This document shows, one piece after another, positions 26,213 to 28,257 of a DNA stretch of 28,257 nt. Every line of letters starts with the position of its first letter. Positions within the stretch are counted from its first letter, which is position 1. A program made the position numbers and the translations under genes. The stretch spans positions 1 through 28,257 of the forward strand of contig JALQPE010000904.1 in assembly GCA_030407315.1 (NCBI GenBank). The letters are read 5' to 3'. This DNA is from Asparagopsis taxiformis. Taxonomy: Eukaryota > Rhodophyta > Florideophyceae > Bonnemaisoniales > Bonnemaisoniaceae. Below the pieces are notes generated by a model, which was not told the origin of the DNA, searched no databases, and saw only the letters and a program-made list of their open reading frames with translations.

Positions 26213-26398
26213 GGACATGGGGATGTCCAGCTCAGATGCATTGCTGCCAGACCAGAAATTCTACAATTTCGGGCAGAAAAAATATTGCAAAAAAACATCG
26301 ATTTCGGCGGTCGATTGTGCCGTACGGCACATCCCCATCTCAAAAACATGTTCACATGTGCATGTTTTTGAGAATAGCCCAAATTTTAATTCAAATCC
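26213..26398 (+). repeat. Palindromic repeat 8
   Basis: Counterpart of repeat 2, with the same GGACATGGGGATGTCC edge, GTGCCGTACGGCAC and hairpin. It has small indels. Confidence 0.88.
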
Positions 26399-26587
26399 TG
26401 GGGTCTAATTTGGCCAGAACGGCCCAGGCACCGGCCGCCGCCCCGAGTGGGTTGTCACTGGCTTCTGTAAGCACTAACTGTAAGGCTAAATGGCGTCTGA
26501 CGAAGGGTCAATTTCAGGCTCAATACGCCAGGGACAGGTCTTGGTCCTTGCTCCATCATGGTCCCACCCCACTCTCTCACGACCAAC

Positions 26588-26790
26588 CTGAAATGGACGT
26601 CCGGTGGATGTCCAGCTCGATTGCACTGCTGGCCAGCCCAGAAATTCTAAAATTTCGGGCACAAAAAAATCTTGCAAAAATCAACGATTTGGGCGGGTCG
26701 ATTGTGCCGTACGGCACACCCCCCCATCTCAAAACATGTTCACATGTGCATTTTTTTGAGAATAGCCCAAATTTTTAATTCAAATCAGGG
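26588..26790 (+). repeat. Palindromic repeat 9
   Basis: The hairpin arms are damaged (AAAACATG with one A missing, CATTTTTTTGAG), while GTGCCGTACGGCAC is intact. Confidence 0.88.
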
Positions 26791-27091
26791 TGTCTAATTT
26801 GGCCACAACGGCCCCAGGCACCGGCCGCCGCCCCGAGCGGGGTCATCACTGGCTTCTGTAAGCACTAACTGTGAGGCTAAATGGCGCCGAAAGATGGGTC
26901 GATTCCAGGCTTCAAGCCTAAGTTATGCTAGGGAGAAATCTTTCTTCCGTGTTTCATATGGTCCCGCCTTACTCCCTCAACACAAACAATACTCACCCAT
27001 CACGTTACTCATATTCCGTGCACTTTATATTAGTAGTGAACCCGCCTGCTTAGTTGCTGCAATGCGTGGATGTAGGCAGCACACGACCAAC

Positions 27092-27289
27092 CTGAAATGG
27101 ACGTCCGGTGGATGTCCAGCTCAGATGCCACTGCTGGCCAGCCCAGAAATTCTAAAATTTCGGGCACAAAAAAATGTAAAAAATCAACGATTTGGGCGGA
27201 TCGATTGTGCCGTACGGCACACCCCCATCTCAAAAACATGTTCACATGTGCATGTTTTTGAGAATAGCCCAAATTTAATTCAAATCATG
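27092..27289 (+). repeat. Palindromic repeat 10
   Basis: Intact hairpin and GTGCCGTACGGCAC. The A-rich part before them reads AAAAAAATGTAAAAAATC, a subtype shared with repeat 12. Confidence 0.88.
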
Positions 27290-27478
27290 GTGTCTAATTG
27301 GCCAGAACGGCCCCAGGCACCGGCCGCCGCCCCGAGTGGGGTTGTCACTGGCTTCTGTAAGCACTAACTGTAAGGCTAAATGGCGTCTGACGAAGGGTCA
27401 ATTTCAGGCTCAATACGCCAGGGACAGGTCTGGTCCCTTGCTTCCATCATGGTCCCACCCCACTCTCTCACGACCAAC

Positions 27479-27678
27479 CTGAAATGGGACGTCCGGTGGA
27501 TGTCCAGCTCGATTGCACTGCTGGCCAGCCAGAAATTCTAAATTTCGGGCAAAAAAATCTTGCAAAAATCAACGATTTGGGCGGGTCGATTGTGCCGTAC
27601 GGCACACCCCCATCTCAAAAACATGTTCACATGTGCATGTTTTTGAGAATAGCCCAAATTTTAATTCAAATCAGGGTG
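27479..27678 (+). repeat. Palindromic repeat 11
   Basis: Intact hairpin and GTGCCGTACGGCAC, with several one-base losses in the 5' part. The subtype matches repeat 9. Confidence 0.88.
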
Positions 27679-27974
27679 TCTAATTTTGCCACCAACGGCC
27701 CCAGCACCGGCCGCCGCCCCGAGCGGGGTCATCACTGGCTTCTGTAAGCACTAACTGTGAGGCTAAATGGCGCCGAAAGATGGGTCGATTCCAGGCTTCA
27801 AGCCTAAGTTATGCTAGGGAGAAATCTTCTTCCGTGTTTCATAATGGTCCCGCCTTACTCCTCAACACAACAATACTCACCCATCACGGTTACTCATATT
27901 CCGTGCACTTTATATTAGTAGGAACCCGCCCTGCTAGTTGCTGCAATGCGTGGATGTAGGCAGCACACGACAAC

Positions 27975-28170
27975 CTGAAATGGACGTCCGGTGGATGTCC
28001 AGCTCAGATGCACTGCTGGCCAGCAGAAATTCTAAAATTTCGGGCACAAAAAAATTGTAAAAAATCAACGATTTGGGCGGATCGATTGTGCCGTACGGCA
28101 CACCCCCATCTCAAAAACATGTTCACATGTGCATGTTTTTGAGAATAGCCCAAATTTTAACTCAAATCAG
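27975..28170 (+). repeat. Palindromic repeat 12
   Basis: The last copy, followed by the ParB leader sequence (TGTTCCCCGGATAAAGGGG) also seen after repeat 3. The window ends 87 bases later inside that leader. Confidence 0.88.
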
Positions 28171-28257
28171 GTGTTCCCCGGATAAAGGGGTGCTCGCAGC
28201 CGCCCCAAAAGCCGCCCTAGCTTGACAGCTGTAATTTTAACACATTACACATCAAGG

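Larger units (their letters stand above)
26402..28170. repeat. Direct duplication of an 885-bp block (two units)
   Basis: 26402-27289 and 27290-28170 are direct copies. Each holds a short GC-rich spacer, one repeat, a long spacer (with TCAAGCCTAAGTTATGCTAG) and a second repeat. Copy A has only one short spacer and one repeat in this place, so the array expanded in K, or shrank in A. Confidence 0.8.
22867..28257 (+). mobile_element. Copy K, partial indel-rich copy (right end outside window)
   Basis: From 22867 the sequence follows copy A from about 3122 onward: the SET N-terminal part, the MTase gene, its leader and palindromic repeats. The last 85 bases match about 7029-7113 of copy A, just ahead of the ParB-like gene, so that gene should follow beyond the window. 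K carries five palindromic repeats where A has two. It differs from A mostly by one- or two-base insertions and deletions, with few substitutions. That pattern fits unpolished long-read sequence at least as well as evolutionary decay. Confidence 0.7.

Noticed and set aside
26213..28170. CRISPR-like array of repeats
   Set aside because: Units are about 200 bp, the spacers are themselves repeated, and the setting is eukaryotic.

Overview
The window looks eukaryotic. Long intronless reading frames lie on both strands with no operon spacing or ribosome-binding sites. There is a Kozak-like start (AACAACCATGG at 7373), AATAAA signals behind the SET genes, a SET domain and a Plavaka-class (CACTA-related) transposase. 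I cannot name the organism; a fungus, oomycete or alga would fit. No ordinary host gene is visible: the whole window is copies of one large DNA transposon family inserted into each other.

Layout. Copy A covers 1-14179 and runs off the left edge. It holds a coiled-coil protein gene (-, frameshifted, 1-2242), a DNA methyltransferase-SET gene (-, 2902-6112), a divergent control region with palindromic repeats (6113-7372), a ParB-like gene (+, 7373-9661), a 2-oxoglutarate/iron dioxygenase-like gene (+, 9658-11328), more repeats (11607-12520), a purine-rich spacer, and subterminal repeats ending in a terminal inverted repeat at 14179. Copy E (14180-22866) is inverted. It starts inside the SET gene and continues with a palindromic repeat, the coiled-coil gene (+, 15062-17384), the Plavaka transposase (-, 17462-20439), tandem arrays, subterminal repeats and the other terminal inverted repeat at 22866. 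Copy K (22867-28257) starts inside another SET gene and carries an indel-rich MTase-SET gene and five palindromic repeats; its ParB gene would lie past the right edge.

Together the copies predict a full element of about 19.7 kb in this order: terminus, Plavaka transposase, coiled-coil protein, SET/MTase, repeats, ParB-like protein, dioxygenase, repeats, terminus. Both copy junctions (14179/14180 and 22866/22867) fall in the same Asp codon of the SET motif FIND, in the same orientation relative to SET. This implies nested, apparently self-targeted insertion.

Working model (inference): the transposase moves the element and the coiled-coil protein may be a DNA-binding accessory. The MTase-SET and ParB-dioxygenase modules look like a chromatin and DNA-modification set that could write, erase or read marks on the element. 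The palindromic repeats at gene boundaries are candidate binding sites. Copy A carries small lesions in most of these genes, and K and the left edge are rich in one-base indels. Some breaks may therefore be sequence errors rather than decay.
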